From assembly GCA_030602865.1 (NCBI GenBank), contig JAUVYX010000084.1, positions 1 through 5,286 of the forward strand: a stretch of DNA of 5,286 bases. Direction: 5' to 3'. The translations under genes and the position numbers were made by a program. This document shows, one piece after another, positions 5,120 to 5,286 of this stretch. Numbering within the stretch: position 1 is the stretch's first letter; each line of letters opens with the position of its first letter. The notes beneath the pieces are model-generated. The model saw only the letters and a list, made by a program, of their open reading frames with translations, made no database searches and had not been told where the DNA came from. The DNA comes from Dehalococcoidia bacterium. GTDB lineage: Bacteria > Chloroflexota > Dehalococcoidia > GIF9 > AB-539-J10.

Positions 5120-5286
5120 ATGGCTAACAAGAGCACCGATTATCAAAAAATTCAGACCGAACTGAACGAACTGGCACTGGAGACCTTTGGGCTCTGGGAC
5201 CAGGACCGCGTTGGCTTTCGCTGGAAACACTACCTGCCTAACCACACGCGGAGAGTGCGTGCCATATGTCTTGAACTTGGCAGGCG
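5120..5286 (+). CDS. HD-domain protein, N-terminus (truncated by window end)
   Basis: The first 55 residues start MANKSTDYQKIQTELNELAL and continue into WKHYLPNHTRRVRAICLELGR. The NHTRRVRAIC-LELG stretch is the typical first helix of an HD phosphohydrolase domain, in which the first histidine (H42) is a metal ligand; the diagnostic HD pair would lie beyond the window. HD-domain enzymes hydrolyse phosphate esters of nucleotides and related metabolites, and the exact substrate cannot be read from this fragment. Start: an in-frame stop at 5096-5098 leaves ATG 5120 as the only usual start. AGGAG at 5101-5105 is the nearest Shine-Dalgarno, but its 14-base spacing is long. It diverges from the BioF2-like gene across the repeat-rich spacer. 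Confidence 0.75.
   Translation, partial: MANKSTDYQKIQTELNELALETFGLWDQDRVGFRWKHYLPNHTRRVRAICLELGR

Noticed and set aside
4771..5127. 118-codon open frame on + across the intergenic spacer
   Set aside because: Its peptide contains CHSCESRNL and WIPAFAGMT, the familiar spurious translations of TGTCATTCC-type palindromic repeats. It is repeat DNA, not a gene.
4983..5165. 60-codon open frame on + overlapping the HD gene start
   Set aside because: It begins inside the second palindrome (MDTRFRGYDN is another typical repeat translation) and overlaps the HD-domain reading frame.

Overview
The window is a bacterial stretch of roughly 50% GC with short intergenic gaps and one repeat-rich spacer. I cannot name the organism. 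The gene families and the TGTCATTCC- and TGTCATTGCGAGG-type palindromes in the spacer would suit a Chloroflexota (Dehalococcoidia-like) or deltaproteobacterial environmental genome. That placement is an inference with low to moderate confidence.

Layout, left to right: (1) the last codons of a membrane protein on + (1-50); (2) a complete glyoxalase II-like metallo-beta-lactamase-fold hydrolase on + (91-744); (3) a PIG-L/LmbE-family zinc deacetylase on - (769-1470); (4) a tandem-GNAT acetyltransferase on + (1549-2499), diverging from (3) across a compact symmetrical promoter; (5) a GT4 glycosyltransferase closely resembling MshA on - (2496-3713), whose stop codon shares the palindrome CTAG with the stop of (4); (6) a BioF2/FemAB-like GNAT-fold protein on - (3772-4749), 58 bases upstream of (5) and probably in its operon; (7) a spacer of about 370 bases (4750-5119) holding inverted repeats, two covarying hairpins, phased A-tracts and a candidate promoter; (8) the N-terminus of an HD-domain protein on + (5120 to the window end).

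The main functional idea is that (5), (3) and (4) resemble, respectively, MshA (glycosyl transfer to inositol phosphate), MshB/BshB (GlcNAc deacetylation) and MshD (tandem-GNAT N-acetylation) of mycothiol-type low-molecular-weight thiol biosynthesis. The glyoxalase II-like hydrolase could act on thioesters of such a thiol. No cysteine ligase (MshC or BshC) is visible. The one extra candidate for an acyl or aminoacyl transfer is the FemAB-like protein (6). The grouping is suggestive, but these genes alternate between strands and all belong to large promiscuous families, so a role in cell-surface glycan modification is a real alternative.

The clearest non-coding structures are the mirror-image divergent promoter at 1509-1540 and the nested palindromic element at 4810-5032, whose two hairpins differ only by compensatory base-pair changes.
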